This document shows positions 36,601-44,783 of a stretch of DNA of 64,000 nt, in pieces. The stretch lies in assembly GCF_928392795.1 (NCBI RefSeq), contig NZ_CAKMTJ010000001.1, forward strand, positions 434,001-498,000, given 5' to 3'. Origin of the DNA: Rothia nasimurium (GTDB lineage Bacteria; Actinomycetota; Actinomycetes; Actinomycetales; Micrococcaceae). The first letter of the stretch is position 1; each line of letters opens with the position of its first letter. Below the pieces are notes generated by a model. It had not been told where the DNA came from and ran no database searches. It saw only the letters and a list, made by a program, of their open reading frames with translations. The translations under genes were made by a program, and so were the position numbers.

Positions 36601-37227
36601 CTACGCAGGATTAATCTGCTGGCGGGTTGCCGCAACCTCCTGGGCAACCTTCTGGGCGGTTGCGCTATCGGGCCCGGGGGAGGGCACAAAAACCGTGCCG
36701 CGGTAGTAGCGCAGCTCGTCAATGGAATCCTGGATATCGCCCAGTGCCCGGTGGTTGCCGGTCTTCGCCGGGGCATTATAGGTGGCCTTCTCAAACCAGC
36801 GGCGGGAAAGCTCCTTGATGGTAGACACATCAATCACGCGGTAGTGCAGGTAGTCTACGAGCTCGGGCATATCGCGCACCAAAAAAGTCTTATCGGTGCC
36901 CACAGAATTACCACCCAACACAGCCTTGCGCGGCTCGGGGACCCACTGCTTCACATAATCCAGCACCAGCTGCTGGGCCTCAGCCATAGTGATGCCCCGA
37001 TCCAGGTCATCCAGTAGACCAGAGACTGTGTGCATGTTGCGCACAAAATCATCCATCTGCTCAAGCGCCTCTGGTTCGGGCTTAATGACGACGTCCACGC
37101 CGTCACCCAAAATATTGAGATCCCCGTCGGTCACCAGCGCGGCGACCTCAATCAGGGCGTCCTTCTCTAGAGAGAGGCCGGTCATCTCACAATCAATCCA
37201 TACAATACGTTCATTTGAAATAGACAC
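36601..37227 (-). CDS. orn: Oligoribonuclease
   Basis: DEDDh 3'-5' exonuclease that degrades short RNA oligonucleotides, including linear di-nucleotides from second messengers. RIVWIDCEMTGLSLEKDALIEVAALVTD carries the first Asp-Glu pair; LGGNSVGTDKTFLVRDMPEL and NHRALGDIQDSIDEL supply the other acidic residues and the His. 208 aa. The gap downstream (36415-36600) holds two copies of the GCGTCCGC motif and nothing else that I can name. Confidence 0.95.
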   Translation of the reverse strand: MSISNERIVWIDCEMTGLSLEKDALIEVAALVTDGDLNILGDGVDVVIKPEPEALEQMDDFVRNMHTVSGLLDDLDRGITMAEAQQLVLDYVKQWVPEPRKAVLGGNSVGTDKTFLVRDMPELVDYLHYRVIDVSTIKELSRRWFEKATYNAPAKTGNHRALGDIQDSIDELRYYRGTVFVPSPGPDSATAQKVAQEVAATRQQINPA

Positions 37228-37356
37228 AGAACCAATCTACCCCTTTAGGGGCCTAACCCACAGCAGATTTTCAGAGAGCAGAAGGTCTAAGACCTGCCTG
37301 TGCCACTCAGCCGGCGGGTAAAATCAGGTGTACTCATTTGCTCGGCCAGGAGGACC

Positions 37357-38931
37357 ATGAGCCCCAGAACAGCGCAAACCCACACCGACAGCATCCCGGT
37401 GCACCGGTATAACCCCAAGACAGCTCACTATGTTTCGGGTAGCCCCCTGCGAACCCTCATCTTTGGAACCATCGGTTCTCTGCTGGTGATGTTTGCATCC
37501 TTTGGGGTGGGGTGGCTCGCAGACGCCTCACCTTTCCGCCGCGTGGACTGGATTATCCCGCTGCGCTACACAGCACCCGGGTTAATTACCTGTATTGCCC
37601 TGCTCGTTGTGGGGTCGATGATGCTCTGCCGTGAATGGCTACGCATGGTGCAGAAGCTGCTCGTTTGGGATCAGCGTGCAAAACGCTGGGCAACCGCAGC
37701 GATTATCTGCTGGATGCTTCCCCAGCTTTTTGCTTTCCCCCTCTATAGCCGTGACGTTTTCTCCTACTTTGCTCAGGGACGCGTCATGGCCTCAGGGCTT
37801 AACCCCTATGAGTACGGGGTTTCTTCTGTCAATAACTTCTTCCAGTACGGTGCTGACCAGATGTGGTCTGAGTCGGCTCCGCCCTACGGCCCCGTCTTCC
37901 TGCTTATTGAAAAATGGGTAGCCCAAATCGCCGGTGACTCCGTAGATACCGCCCTCTACCTCTTTAGGCTGGTTGCTCTTATCGGGGTGGGGCTTATCGC
38001 CTACTACGTGCCCAAGCTGGCGAAACTCCACGGCATCAATGGCATACGCGCTAACTGGCTAGTGCTGGCCAACCCCCTCTTTATCGCCGCCTTCATCACT
38101 TCTTCCCATAACGATGCCCTGATGACCGGCCTGGTACTGGCAGGTGTATACCACGCGGCAGCCCGGCGCGATACGATGGGCGGCCTACTGGGAATTACCC
38201 TGGTGACCGCAGCCGTAGCTGTCAAGCCCATTGCCCTGGTCGCCCTACCTTTTATCGGGCTGTTCTGGGCCGGTAGGGGAGCCAGCTGGCCCCGCCGCTT
38301 TATTTTCTGGGCTATGACACTGGCTATCTCCATGGCGGAGCTCTGGGTGCTCGGAGCTGTAACCGACCTGGGCTTTGGATGGATTGGAGCCCTAGCTACC
38401 ACCGGCGGCCAGTACATCTGGTTCACCCCCATTGGCTTCCTGGGGCTACAAATCAACCAAATCCTGGTGTCTATCACCGGTGATAATGCCCTGGCGAATT
38501 CGGTGCGCGATACCTTCTTCTCTCTGGGGAAACTAGCCGGCATGCTGCTGGCCGTAGTCGTCATGTTTGTGGGAAAGGACGAAAACCTCATCCGCCGCAC
38601 CGGCCTGGCCCTAGCTATGGTTGTGGTTTTTTCACCCATGTTGCAGTCTTGGTATCTGCTCTGGTTCATCCCGCTGTTTGTGGTGGCAGGTGTGCGTACC
38701 GACTGGCAGCTAGATTTCTATTTCCTGACAACCCTGTTCTTTGTCATGTACGGGGTCTCAGATCAGCTTGCCGTCTCGCCCTATCTCGATAACTTTGATC
38801 AGAACATGGGCCGCCTCATTGCGGCTGTGCTCAGCGTGGCCTATGCCTTCTGGCTGGTCTTCTTCGACCCGGCAACCCGCCGAGTACTCCGCCGCGGCCA
38901 GCGCTCGTCCCTCTACGAGGTGAGTATATAG
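37357..38931 (+). CDS. GT-C mannosyltransferase, MptA/MptB-like
   Basis: Polytopic membrane protein with about 12 hydrophobic segments. FPLYSRDVFSYFAQGRVMASGLNPYEYG and APPYGPVFLLIEKWV match polyprenol-phosphate-mannose-dependent alpha-1,6-mannosyltransferases of lipoglycan (lipomannan-like) synthesis; the RDV/SY segment holds the catalytic Asp. ATG 37357 with AGGAGG six bases upstream is chosen over 37300, giving 524 aa. The stop lies immediately before a tRNA-like remnant and the prophage edge. Confidence 0.82.
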   Translation: MSPRTAQTHTDSIPVHRYNPKTAHYVSGSPLRTLIFGTIGSLLVMFASFGVGWLADASPFRRVDWIIPLRYTAPGLITCIALLVVGSMMLCREWLRMVQKLLVWDQRAKRWATAAIICWMLPQLFAFPLYSRDVFSYFAQGRVMASGLNPYEYGVSSVNNFFQYGADQMWSESAPPYGPVFLLIEKWVAQIAGDSVDTALYLFRLVALIGVGLIAYYVPKLAKLHGINGIRANWLVLANPLFIAAFITSSHNDALMTGLVLAGVYHAAARRDTMGGLLGITLVTAAVAVKPIALVALPFIGLFWAGRGASWPRRFIFWAMTLAISMAELWVLGAVTDLGFGWIGALATTGGQYIWFTPIGFLGLQINQILVSITGDNALANSVRDTFFSLGKLAGMLLAVVVMFVGKDENLIRRTGLALAMVVVFSPMLQSWYLLWFIPLFVVAGVRTDWQLDFYFLTTLFFVMYGVSDQLAVSPYLDNFDQNMGRLIAAVLSVAYAFWLVFFDPATRRVLRRGQRSSLYEVSI

Positions 38932-38995
38932 CCTCCAGATGAGAGCGGGAGCCTTCTAATCTCTTGGTCGGGGGTTCGACTCCCTCCTGGGGCGC
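38932..38995 (+). pseudogene. tRNA-Arg(TCT)-like remnant at prophage edge
   Basis: From 38941 the sequence follows the 3' three quarters of a tRNA: GAGAGC (3' D-arm), anticodon loop CTTCTAA (TCT, Arg), T-arm GGGGGTTCGACTCCCTC and acceptor CTGGGGCG. Upstream GCCTCCAG resembles the 5' acceptor strand with one extra base, but the 5' half of the D-arm is missing, and the 31-39 pair is C-T. It is unlikely to work. It marks the likely attachment site of the prophage. Orientation is discussed in the findings. Confidence 0.6.
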
Positions 38996-39002
38996 TCAAT
39001 GT

Positions 39003-39038
39003 ATCCCTCACTTGGTAAAACAAGTGGGGGATATTTTT
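39003..39038 (+). terminator. Terminator after tRNA remnant
   Basis: Perfect stem ATCCCTCACTTG / CAAGTGGGGGAT (one G-T) with a 6-base loop and ATTTTT, directly after the tRNA-like sequence. The rest of the gap up to 39170 has no feature I can name. Confidence 0.75.
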
Positions 39039-39170
39039 ATTATCAAGTGAAAAAGCGGTAAGTCATCTAGTGGTCATCTACTGCTTTCAAAAATTCCTTC
39101 AACCAGCATGGCTTGAGCTGGAGCCCCCTGGTGTCGGGGTGGTGCGGTGGTTTCCCGCTTGCAGGCATAG

Positions 39171-39206
39171 AAAAAGCGCCCCCGGCCCAGCTAAGGGTCG
39201 GGGGCA
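39171..39206 (-). terminator. Terminator of the lysis operon
   Basis: Stem GCCCCCGGCCC / GGGTCGGGGGC; on the minus strand it is followed by TTTTT. It ends the leftward phage transcript just past the holin gene. Confidence 0.8.
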
Positions 39207-39212
39207 TTCTGT

Positions 39213-39506
39213 TTACTCTGGCGGGGTTTTGAGCAGGGCAAGCAGGCCCTGTGGGCCACCCAGGAAGACCCAGACCGCGGTTAAGACCGCCAGCCAGACC
39301 GGGTGGGTATAGCCTCCAGCGCTGTAGCCGACCTGGATAGCCCCAAGCACCACCGAGCCTAGCGCGTAGATCGCGTAGACCCAGCGGCGGGCCCTGGCGG
39401 TAATCAGCTCGGCCACCGCGTCACTAGCCTCAGCCACCGGGGCAGGGGTAGCAGCGTCCACACCGGGCAGCTCACCTACATCGCGGGAAAAAGTCGGGCC
39501 AGCCAT
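39213..39506 (-). CDS. Putative holin
   Basis: 97 aa with two transmembrane helices (about residues 42-63 and 70-93) after a hydrophilic, acidic N-terminus; a class II holin layout. ATG 39506 overlaps the endolysin stop (TGATG), so the two are translationally coupled, which strongly supports a role in lysis timing. The longer in-frame start at 39623 would lie inside the endolysin gene and is rejected. The family is not recognised with certainty. Confidence 0.7.
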   Translation of the reverse strand: MAGPTFSRDVGELPGVDAATPAPVAEASDAVAELITARARRWVYAIYALGSVVLGAIQVGYSAGGYTHPVWLAVLTAVWVFLGGPQGLLALLKTPPE

Positions 39507-40471
39507 CAGCGTTCCCCGGCCTTCCACAGCACCAGCACAGTACCCGGGGTGAGAGACTTCCCGGGATTGCGATCCTTGACCGCCTGCACACTGTAGCCGT
39601 AGTAAGTAGCAATCTTCTCCCAAGAGTCGCCAGCCTCTACAGTCCAGACCAGGGGGCCGGGGATAAAGATACGCTGACCCACGGCCAAGCGATTGGGGTC
39701 CTTGATGCTGTTGTAGTCGGCGAGCTTCTTGATATCGGCGGCGGTCGATGAGCCGAAGTAGTAGCGTGCAATCCTAGCCAGGGTATCCCCGGCGCGCACA
39801 GTCCAGTGCGGGGCGTTGAGGTTATTGCCCACGGCGGTCTGCTGGGCCGGGACGGGGGCAGCGTTCTGCGCGGCGGGGGCTACGTTGGTCTTGCCGCCGT
39901 AGAGCAGATCATTGATGGACTGGCGCAGGGTGTTCATATCGATGTACGCCGGGTCAATCTTGCCCTGGTCAGAATACTCCTTATGGCCAATCTGGATGAA
40001 GTCCTTGCCCTTGCCGTAGCCACGCTCTAGGGCAGCACCCAGGTGAGGCATGACGCGACGCTGAGCCGCGGTCCAGTCATCCCGGATGCCAGAGGATTCC
40101 ATCTCAATGCCGATGAAATACGAATTGCCAACGTTGCGGTAGGCTCCGGAGACGCTACCGGTACCAGCGTGATTACACAGACCAGCTGCCACAACATATA
40201 CGGTGCCATCTCGACCCAGACCCAGCTGAGAAAGCGGACCAGGCAGAAAAGAATGACCGTTGATAAGAATATTCAAGGTCGGGGCATTCGAGCGCACGAA
40301 GGCAGATTCTGGGGTAGCAGTATGATGCCAGACCACACCATCCACGCTCGCCATACCCTGCCCGGCATAACCGCGAGTCTTCCACCCAGCAGTTTCTACG
40401 ATGCTGAGCTTGGAGCCATCCGGCGCGGTGTAGGAGCGGAGCTTGTCAGCCAGGTCAGTGATAAAAGGCAT
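39506..40471 (-). CDS. Endolysin: amidase with two LysM domains
   Basis: Peptidoglycan hydrolase for host lysis. The N-terminal amidase_2/PGRP-type domain (about residues 25-185) has Zn ligands in VVWHHTATP and LCNHAGTG and the catalytic HKEYSDQGKIDP segment. A Pro/Ala/Gln linker leads to two LysM wall-binding repeats (WTVRAGDTLARIARYYFG ... and WTVEAGDSWEKIATYYGYS ...). 321 aa. AAAGGAAAGG precedes ATG 40471. No signal peptide, so it needs the holin. It has its own unit, since a terminator separates it from the upstream gene. Confidence 0.92.
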   Translation of the reverse strand: MPFITDLADKLRSYTAPDGSKLSIVETAGWKTRGYAGQGMASVDGVVWHHTATPESAFVRSNAPTLNILINGHSFLPGPLSQLGLGRDGTVYVVAAGLCNHAGTGSVSGAYRNVGNSYFIGIEMESSGIRDDWTAAQRRVMPHLGAALERGYGKGKDFIQIGHKEYSDQGKIDPAYIDMNTLRQSINDLLYGGKTNVAPAAQNAAPVPAQQTAVGNNLNAPHWTVRAGDTLARIARYYFGSSTAADIKKLADYNSIKDPNRLAVGQRIFIPGPLVWTVEAGDSWEKIATYYGYSVQAVKDRNPGKSLTPGTVLVLWKAGER

Positions 40472-40541
40472 TGGCCTTTCCTTTCATTAAATGAGTAAGC
40501 CCCCGAACCTTGGTGGTGCGGGGGCACTGTTTTTGGGTAAA

Positions 40542-40568
40542 GAAAAGACCCCCAGAGTTAGGGGGTCT
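40542..40568 (-). terminator. Terminator at the end of the 101-aa phage gene
   Basis: Stem AGACCCCC / GGGGGTCT containing the stop codon region; on the minus strand it is followed by TTTTC. A second hairpin GCCCCCGAACC / GGTGCGGGGGC (40499-40525) follows before the endolysin gene. Confidence 0.7.
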
Positions 40569-40863
40569 CAGGCTTCGGGGGTTCGAAGCAGGTCTGAATC
40601 ACCGGGTGCGGGGGTGGGTCGATGCCATGCTCACGCATGATACGGCGCAGCTCAGCGGCGTACTCGACCATAGCCCGCCGGTTATGCGCCTCGCACTCTG
40701 CACGGTACTCAGCCTGCTGGGCCACACGCAGAGCGGCACGGTTTTCCTCCTTCTCAGCAGCGACCTTGCCAGAGCGCCAATCGAGAAAACTTTTCACCAG
40801 CATGGTCCCTGCACCACCGGCGCCGAAGAAGGCTAGGAGGAAGGGTAGGAAATCATTGGGCAC
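40558..40863 (-). CDS. Small phage membrane protein with coiled coil
   Basis: 101 aa from GTG 40863 (AGGTGAGG upstream); a longer frame from 40929 would overlap the preceding gene. One N-terminal transmembrane helix (about residues 5-22, Gly/Ala-rich) is followed by a long charged helix rich in Ala, Glu and Arg, and a Pro-rich end. This resembles small holin/antiholin or spanin-like accessory proteins, but no family is recognised. It lies between the fibre genes and the endolysin. Confidence 0.6.
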   Translation of the reverse strand: MPNDFLPFLLAFFGAGGAGTMLVKSFLDWRSGKVAAEKEENRAALRVAQQAEYRAECEAHNRRAMVEYAAELRRIMREHGIDPPPHPVIQTCFEPPKPETP

Positions 40864-40876
40864 ATCCCTCACCTTC

Positions 40877-41284
40877 TTATTTGCCAGGGTCGGCGCGAGC
40901 CCACCGAATCGTGTAATAGCGCGCACCAAGGAAAAGCAGGATAGTCACAGAGCGCCAAAGGCTAACCCAGCGCACGCCCGGGTCTGGGTCAAAGAGAGTC
41001 CAGAAGAGCTGAACCGCAGAAGCCACCATCACAAAGAGGATGGCGGCCCTCTCGAACTGCCACAGCCCCCTCGGGGTAGATGCCACCCCTACCAGGCCAC
41101 CAGCGACCAGCGACCCATTGACCAGCAGGCGAGTCCATGTCTGGACCTGCTCGTCGTGTGGGTGCGGGGGTACCATTAGCCCCTGCACACCCTGAATCAG
41201 GAAAACCGCGTAGATAGTCAGGAAGAAGGCGGTGACGACGCGGGGCTCAGAAAGCATGAGCCAAAGCCGATTAAAAGCAAGCAT
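40877..41284 (-). CDS. Phage membrane protein, about four helices
   Basis: 135 aa with about four hydrophobic segments (around residues 15-35, 50-67, 79-98, 105-125) joined by short polar turns. It begins MLAFNRLWLMLSEPRVVTAFF. The layout and place in the lysis region suggest a holin-like or minor membrane protein; similar proteins are common in actinophages just after the tail fibres. Function unproven. 15 bases separate it from the fibre fragment upstream. Confidence 0.6.
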   Translation of the reverse strand: MLAFNRLWLMLSEPRVVTAFFLTIYAVFLIQGVQGLMVPPHPHDEQVQTWTRLLVNGSLVAGGLVGVASTPRGLWQFERAAILFVMVASAVQLFWTLFDPDPGVRWVSLWRSVTILLFLGARYYTIRWARADPGK

Positions 41285-41299
41285 GTCGATTTCTCCTTC

Positions 41300-41542
41300 C
41301 TACGCCGGGGAGCCCGGTAGCGTCGCAGGCCAGGGGTCGGAAGTTGTAAAGCATAGGGCCCCATTACCATCAGTGGCAGTGGTTCCATTAATTTTCAGAG
41401 GCCTGGTGTACTTCCACCACCTTGAGGAAGCGAGCCTTGCGGCAAAGCCAGCTCTTGACTCACCGCGTCCTATATCATGCAGAAGCCCAGCTACAGGGTG
41501 CTGATTTCTAAAACCGAGGGCAAGCCACTCAGTCTCTACCAC
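41300..41542 (-). CDS. Tail fibre C-terminal part, out of frame
   Basis: 80 codons from GTG 41542, in the +1 frame relative to the fibre gene and overlapping its end by 14 bases. The sequence (VVETEWLALGFRNQHPVAG ... FTTSDPWPATLPGSPA) looks like the normal C-terminus of an actinophage fibre and has no convincing ribosome-binding site. The frame stays open upstream to the C7 tract at 41563-41569, where a one-base slip would join it to the fibre. Most likely the missing end of the fibre rather than a separate gene. Confidence 0.55.
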   Translation of the reverse strand: MVETEWLALGFRNQHPVAGLLHDIGRGESRAGFAARLASSRWWKYTRPLKINGTTATDGNGALCFTTSDPWPATLPGSPA

Positions 41543-42767
41543 CGGGACGCCATCTATGGCGAGGGGGGGCCAGGCGCTTTAGCTGAATGGTAACCACCTG
41601 GCCGGTACGGTGCACCAGAATTGCACCGCCCGGCTGTGCGGTTTCGGTAGAAACCGCAGTCGCTGTTATATCTCGCCACCCAGTATCTGCGTAGGTGACC
41701 TGCCAGCCGCCTGGGGTTTTCACCCAGGCCCACGCCCCGGTGCCAGCGCCATCAGTAGAGGTGAAAGTAGCCCCCACCGGGGCGCTAGCCACAGCGGTCT
41801 GATTCTCAGGGGAAAGGGTCGAGGGTGTATCAGGGCGCCCCACGCCCACCAGCACCAGGGCGGAGGGGTTCCCCGGTTCACCCTTGGGGCCGGGAGGGCC
41901 AGCCACGCTATCGCCCTTCTGACCAGCCTCACCCTGCGGGACGCCAAGAGTGAGGGTGTAGTCAGGGGCTTCACCGCCGATATGGGCGGTAGCGGTAGAC
42001 CCAGGTGGAAGGGTCTGCACCTGCTCTACACGTAGGGTCGGTGCAGGCGGGGATGTGCCGTCCTTTCCGGGGTCGCCCTTCGGAGCGGGAAGCCTAGTCA
42101 CAGCCCCATCAGTAAGAGCTATGACCAGCTCGCCGTCCTCTAAGGTGATGGTGGAGATGCCCACGCCGTCCTGCCCGTCATCGCCATCTTGGCCGTCAGC
42201 CCCCACGGGTGCTGGCAGACGGGTCTCAGAGCCGTCAGTCAAGGCAAAGACCAGCTCGTCACCCTCCAGGGATATCCCAGCAACGCCAGTGCCCGGCACG
42301 CCTTGGGGCGCGGGGATGCGCGACTCGGAGCCATCAGTGAGGGTGAAGATTAGCTCGCCGCCCTCGGTGGTGATAGCGGCCAGGCCAACGCCGTCAGCGC
42401 CGGTCTCACCCCGGGTCACAAACTCCCCGGTCACGGGGTCAGGCACCGGGAGCACCTCAGCCAGATTCACCGGGTGCCCGGCCACCAGCTCGAAAATAAA
42501 AGGCTCCAGCCCCACAGCGCCGCCAGCGTGACGTAGGCGCGGGCAGGCCTGCCACGTCCAGGTGGTCGGCTGGGTGGACTCGTCAGGCACCTGTAAGGAC
42601 GCAGTCACCCGGCCCTCGGTGTCCAGCTGTACTGTCACCGGCGCAGGCAGCGTCACCGCCTCTGCGTCCCGGGCAAAAGAAAAGGCCGGGGTAAACACCA
42701 CCGACCCAGAAAGAGGGGAACCGTCAGGGGCGATAAAACGCCCTGTGACTTCCTCAAAAACAGCCAT
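41529..42767 (-). CDS. Collagen-like tail fibre protein
   Basis: 412 aa as read. Residues 1-105 resemble a fibre-attachment domain. Then three copies of a roughly 35-residue repeat follow (GGELIFTLTDGSESRIPAP, GDELVFALTDGSETRLPAP, DGELVIALTDGAVTRLPAP), separated by collagen-like Gly-x-y runs (GADGQDGDDGQDG, GPPGPKGEPGNP). The last 16 residues (APPRHRWRPGGRD region) are basic and unlike a fibre end. They follow seven C residues, after which another frame continues a plausible fibre C-terminus to 41300. A joined product would be 488 aa. Role: host-surface adhesion. Confidence 0.82.
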   Translation of the reverse strand: MAVFEEVTGRFIAPDGSPLSGSVVFTPAFSFARDAEAVTLPAPVTVQLDTEGRVTASLQVPDESTQPTTWTWQACPRLRHAGGAVGLEPFIFELVAGHPVNLAEVLPVPDPVTGEFVTRGETGADGVGLAAITTEGGELIFTLTDGSESRIPAPQGVPGTGVAGISLEGDELVFALTDGSETRLPAPVGADGQDGDDGQDGVGISTITLEDGELVIALTDGAVTRLPAPKGDPGKDGTSPPAPTLRVEQVQTLPPGSTATAHIGGEAPDYTLTLGVPQGEAGQKGDSVAGPPGPKGEPGNPSALVLVGVGRPDTPSTLSPENQTAVASAPVGATFTSTDGAGTGAWAWVKTPGGWQVTYADTGWRDITATAVSTETAQPGGAILVHRTGQVVTIQLKRLAPPRHRWRPGGRD

Positions 42768-42776
42768 AAACAGCTC

Positions 42777-44765
42777 CTAATTCTGATACCAAGCACCATC
42801 AAAGTGCGTGTAAGAAACCGACTCGCCAGCGCCAAGCGTCAGCGAAGCGCCTCCACGATTTTTCAACCGCGCCCCCTGCTGCAACCGGGTATTAGCCGCC
42901 CGAGAAATCACCAGGATTCTCTGCCCATCCCAGCCGTGATTGAAGCCGGTCCAATTGGTGTCTGCCACCTCTGGCAGAGCCACAACTTCAGCGCCAAAAA
43001 CCGAGTCCGACCCGCCACCAGCATGGGTCTGCACCACACGCCGAGAGGCAAGATTCACCCGATTTGACCCGATACCATCATTAGAGGCACCAGAGACCCA
43101 AGCCTTCGGGGCCACGGTAGAAACCACCGAGACACCAGAAATATCATTCTCGCTAGCGGCAACGCCCCATTCGAAGATTGCGTTCACCGGCTCACCCTCA
43201 CCAGGGCGCAGGGTGCAATTCTTAATCCGATTGCCCTTACCCTCGATGGTGAAAAACCGCTGGTATGAGTTCATGGTGGAGATAGTGCAACCGTCAAAAG
43301 TATTGAAATTACCCAGCCGGAAGGGATGGTTCTGGCCCCGTGCGCGGGAGAAATCGCAGGCCGTAAAGACCGTGTCATCTCCGGCAAACCAGTTCTGGTC
43401 AGTCTGGGAATTGGCAAAGAAGTGGCAGGCTGAGAATTTCACAGAGGAGCGATACCCAAATTTTGTGAAGGATTCGGCCATCACCGGCAGAGACCGCACA
43501 AAGGGCTTAGGGGTGCCGCCTTGCTGGGTCACAGTCTGAGAAGCAGTAAATTTACAGCCCGTGAAAGAAACCTCCAGGGCGCCATCTAGCTGGATAGGTG
43601 AGAGAGAGGCTGTCTGATTCAGCGTCAAGTCGTGGTGCCCGTGCTCAAATTTACAATCAGAGAAATCAAGAAGCCGAGCCTGCGGGCCGACCTTGAGCAT
43701 AAGAGGAGCCTGCTCAATACGCAAAGCATCGACATGCACGGCGTTGGTCGACCCAACCCCGGTGCCTACGAACTCTGCTGCATAGGAATTGTAGGGGGCT
43801 TCATCGTTGGGAGCCCCTGTCTTATTGGCAGTGCCGCAGTACATGATCTCCACATTGTGAAGCCGTGAGTCCCACATGTTTTCGGCGTAGAAACCACCTC
43901 GCCCGAAACCGGCAATACGGACATTCTCAAAGATAATCGCCGCTGCCATCTCCACGCGCACACCCTGGAAGGGGGCACGGTCGGGGTAGCCCCACTTGGC
44001 ATTATGCAGCAGAGAAATATCTCTGATGGTCACGTTGCGGACGGAGCCTTCGCCATAGGCTTTGCGGCCGATAGGCACCGCCGCGCCGCCATAGAAGGTG
44101 CCGGTCAGCCGAATGGCGGTTCCGTACCCAGCTGTGCCCTGCACTGTCACATTCAGCTCGTTGATTTTCGCCGGTACTACGCCGGGAATATCAGCATCAA
44201 AGGGCATGGATTCAAATTCGTAGACCCCTGAGCCGAATTCGATGACGCCGCCACCTGCCTGGATTACCTTATTTCGCAAGTTAATCCAAAGCAGTGTATT
44301 GCGCCGTGCGCGGGCTGCGTCAGCGGCGGCGTTGCTGGAAGGGGTGGGTATCTTCTCAAAACCGTTTTTATCGGCCCGCCATACCCCATCGCCATCCTGA
44401 ACAAAGTTCCGGGAAAGCGCAGCTGAGGTCTCTGTGGCCCGGTCATCGACCAGCACAGCAACGGTCTTGTCAGTGGCTACCGCTGCATCAGTGGCAGTGG
44501 CGGCCTCCACTTTAGCGGCAAGCCCCGCAATCGCCTCAGCGATAGAAGCCTCGCTAGAGGCCATCTGAGATGTAAGAGACGCCATTTTGCTGTCCAGGCG
44601 CGAAGCGGCCTCGGCAGCATATGCAGAGGCTTCTAAGGCCCCACCAGCCTTAGAGCGAATCAGGTGGTCGGTGACCCCGAAGGCTTCTGATAGATGCACG
44701 GGTATCACTGCATCCTCGCTGTGATCAGGCACGGGGATGCCCTGTGGGGTATAAAAAGTTCCCAT
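42777..44765 (-). CDS. Tailspike with right-handed beta-helix
   Basis: 662 aa. The first about 130 residues include an Ala/Ser/Thr-rich helical region (residues 40-115), likely a trimeric coiled coil for attachment. From about 165 to 590 the sequence has the Asn/Gly/Ile/Val ladder pattern of a pectate-lyase-type beta-helix (INELNVTVQGTAGYGTAI, SVRNVTIRDISLLHN, AIIFENVRIAGFG and similar). Such spikes bind or cleave surface glycans. I cannot point to catalytic residues, so depolymerase activity is inference. It follows the hub gene in the tail module. Confidence 0.78.
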   Translation of the reverse strand: MGTFYTPQGIPVPDHSEDAVIPVHLSEAFGVTDHLIRSKAGGALEASAYAAEAASRLDSKMASLTSQMASSEASIAEAIAGLAAKVEAATATDAAVATDKTVAVLVDDRATETSAALSRNFVQDGDGVWRADKNGFEKIPTPSSNAAADAARARRNTLLWINLRNKVIQAGGGVIEFGSGVYEFESMPFDADIPGVVPAKINELNVTVQGTAGYGTAIRLTGTFYGGAAVPIGRKAYGEGSVRNVTIRDISLLHNAKWGYPDRAPFQGVRVEMAAAIIFENVRIAGFGRGGFYAENMWDSRLHNVEIMYCGTANKTGAPNDEAPYNSYAAEFVGTGVGSTNAVHVDALRIEQAPLMLKVGPQARLLDFSDCKFEHGHHDLTLNQTASLSPIQLDGALEVSFTGCKFTASQTVTQQGGTPKPFVRSLPVMAESFTKFGYRSSVKFSACHFFANSQTDQNWFAGDDTVFTACDFSRARGQNHPFRLGNFNTFDGCTISTMNSYQRFFTIEGKGNRIKNCTLRPGEGEPVNAIFEWGVAASENDISGVSVVSTVAPKAWVSGASNDGIGSNRVNLASRRVVQTHAGGGSDSVFGAEVVALPEVADTNWTGFNHGWDGQRILVISRAANTRLQQGARLKNRGGASLTLGAGESVSYTHFDGAWYQN

Positions 44766-44783
44766 ATTATTCTGCTTTCTTTA

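Noticed and set aside
38932..38995. Functional tRNA-Arg lacking a D-arm
   Set aside because: D-armless tRNAs are not expected in bacteria, and the anticodon stem has a mismatch; remnant is more likely.
40499..40534. Plus-strand terminator in front of the endolysin gene
   Set aside because: It has a T-run only on the plus strand, where no gene ends; on the minus strand it is just a leader hairpin, so I did not list it as a terminator.
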